Translations under genes and position numbers: made by a program
Part shown: positions 63,003 to 64,000 of the stretch, piece by piece
Layout: every line of letters begins with the position of its first letter
How positions within the stretch are numbered: the first letter of the stretch is position 1
The notes under the pieces: generated by a model
What the model was told of the DNA's origin: nothing
The model's input: the letters and a program-made list of their open reading frames with translations, nothing else
Database searches by the model: none
From: an uncultured Marinifilum sp.
Lineage (GTDB): Bacteria > Bacteroidota > Bacteroidia > Bacteroidales > Marinifilaceae
Direction: 5' to 3'
Assembly: GCF_963677195.1 (NCBI RefSeq)
Contig: NZ_OY781918.1
Location: forward strand, 1,042,923-1,106,922
DNA length: 64,000 nt

Positions 63003-64000
63003 AACCCCGATACCCTAAGCGTAACCGGACAAGGCAAAATAGTAAACCAATACCTTGCCGATGGAACACTACTGCGCCGTAGTTTCTTAGATGAAGACGA
63101 CAACGAAATAAAACGAATTGATTACCAGGGCGAATTCCTTTTTGTAAACGGGCAACTTGACAAGGTGTTTACCGAAGAAGGTTATTATGAGCTAAATACA
63201 GCCACCAAAACCAAGAAGAGTGACTATGGCACTTACTACTATACGCTAAAAGATCACTTGGGCCACACCCGTGTGATAGTTGACGAAGAGGAAAATGTTA
63301 TTCAGGAAACTGCATATTACCCTTATGGAGGAATAATTGCAGGATTAAGTAGCAAAACAAAATTTAATTACCTTTATACAGGTAAGGAGTTCATTGACAG
63401 TTTAGGTGTGTTTGCCTGTCCCGATTTTTTTCGGGAGTACGATCATCACGCCAGGTATTACGACCCCGAAATAGGCCGTTGGTTTGCTATTGATCCTGCA
63501 TTACAGGCAGCTTCACCATATATGGCCATGGGGAATAACCCTATGATGATGGTGGATGAGGATGGGGAGTTCGCTATTTTTGCAGCTTTGGCAGTTGGAG
63601 CTTTAATAGGTGCTGGAAGCTACACAGCCAGTATTGCCTTTAGCAAAGGAGGTTTTGACAATTGGAATTGGGGAGGATTCTTTCAGTCGGCAGGATTGGG
63701 AGCAGTTTCGGGAGTTGCGACAGGTGGAATAGGTGAGATTTTTGGAGGCTTAGGAGGATCTGTCGTAAATGGAGTATCAACAAATTCACTGGGAACACAA
63801 ATTTTAAATGAAACAGGACGAGCTTTGGCTCATGGTGTTGCTCAAGGTGGATTAGGAGCCATACAGGGGGATAATTTCTTTAATGGTTTTGCTAGTGGAG
63901 GTTTAGGTTCAATAGCTGGTAGTGGTTTTCAAACATTTGGAGGAGATTTTGCCAAAAGTATTGAAGGAGGTACAGCATTTAGTGCCGTTTCAGGAGGTAT
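63003..64000 (+). pseudogene. 5'-truncated RHS-repeat core gene, continues past the window
   Basis: An open frame starts after a stop at 63000-63002 and runs to the window edge without a start codon in its first part. It encodes DTLSVTGQGKIVNQYLADGT, DYGTYYYTLKDHLGHTRVIVD, AYYPYGG, YTGKE and HARYYDPEIGRWFAIDPA, the RHS repeat-associated core. From about 63560 a glycine-rich tip begins (FAALAVGALIGAGSYTA; LGAVSGVATGGIGEIFGGLGG). RHS proteins enclose C-terminal toxins. Lacking its N-terminus, this is an orphan tip cassette or a broken gene. A small palindrome interrupts the core. Confidence 0.85.

Overview
The window looks like chromosome of a free-living, probably marine member of the Bacteroidota (Bacteroidales/Marinilabiliales type). 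The evidence is low G+C, promoters of the Bacteroidota form (TTTG, about 19 bases, TAnnTTTG), few Shine-Dalgarno sites, and family content such as the ftsX-DUF3098-uppP-truB-queA block, DUF4834, DUF5723, YfhO and a CarboxypepD_reg-type TonB receptor. The genus assignment is inference; no rRNA is present.

Layout. 0.3-3.4 kb: small redox genes (ABM monooxygenase, radical SAM, nitroreductase, SDR), followed by a decayed second copy of the radical SAM gene. 3.7-12.7 kb: a cobalamin riboswitch and a B12/corrinoid uptake locus (BtuB-like receptor, PepSY membrane protein, exported CbiK-like chelatase, YD-repeat exported protein, BtuF/BtuC/BtuD-like ABC importer). 12.7-20.6 kb: an isoprenoid-synthase-like gene, a hydroxyacid dehydrogenase, then a Crp/Fnr regulator divergent from a five-gene cluster (NifX-like, CoA-binding, SLAC1 channel, DUF302, DUF1847). 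Behind the regulator lies a globin gene broken by a piece of IS982 transposase. 20.7-25.1 kb: TM2 protein, queA, truB, uppP, DUF3098, ftsX. 25.3-35.4 kb: a surface-polymer locus (flippase, acyltransferase, pyruvyl transferase, fused cytidylyltransferase-SDR, two CDP-glycerol-type polymerases, YfhO). 35.6-41.7 kb: exported C45 hydrolase, cytochrome c-PQQ sugar dehydrogenase, C-N hydrolase, a hairpin-rich element bounded by a perfect 24-bp inverted repeat, glyS, DUF4834.

41.8-51.6 kb is the most unusual region. It is an array resembling a polymorphic-toxin cassette system. Two full-length genes (42049 and 48785) share a 417-bp near-identical leader and 5' end, including a strong promoter, then diverge into unrelated glycine-rich hydrophobic C-termini. 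Each is followed by a small multi-membrane-span protein of the kind expected for immunity. Further copies of the N-terminal module are truncated or decayed, lack the shared promoter and mostly sit right behind an immunity-like gene. One carries a frameshift at a run of eight G. An intact IS982-family element with perfect 18-bp terminal repeats interrupts one immunity-like gene. I do not recognise the N-terminal module.

51.6-62.6 kb: cell-envelope genes (DUF5723, a large lipoprotein, a 916-residue anchored protein), an ALDH7-type dehydrogenase, a DHOD-like protein and an AbgT transporter. 62.7-64 kb: tRNA-Leu(CAA) with a consensus promoter, then a 5'-truncated RHS-core gene that runs off the window. 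The RHS fragment and the 42-51 kb array probably belong to the same kind of contact-dependent competition machinery, but that link is inference.
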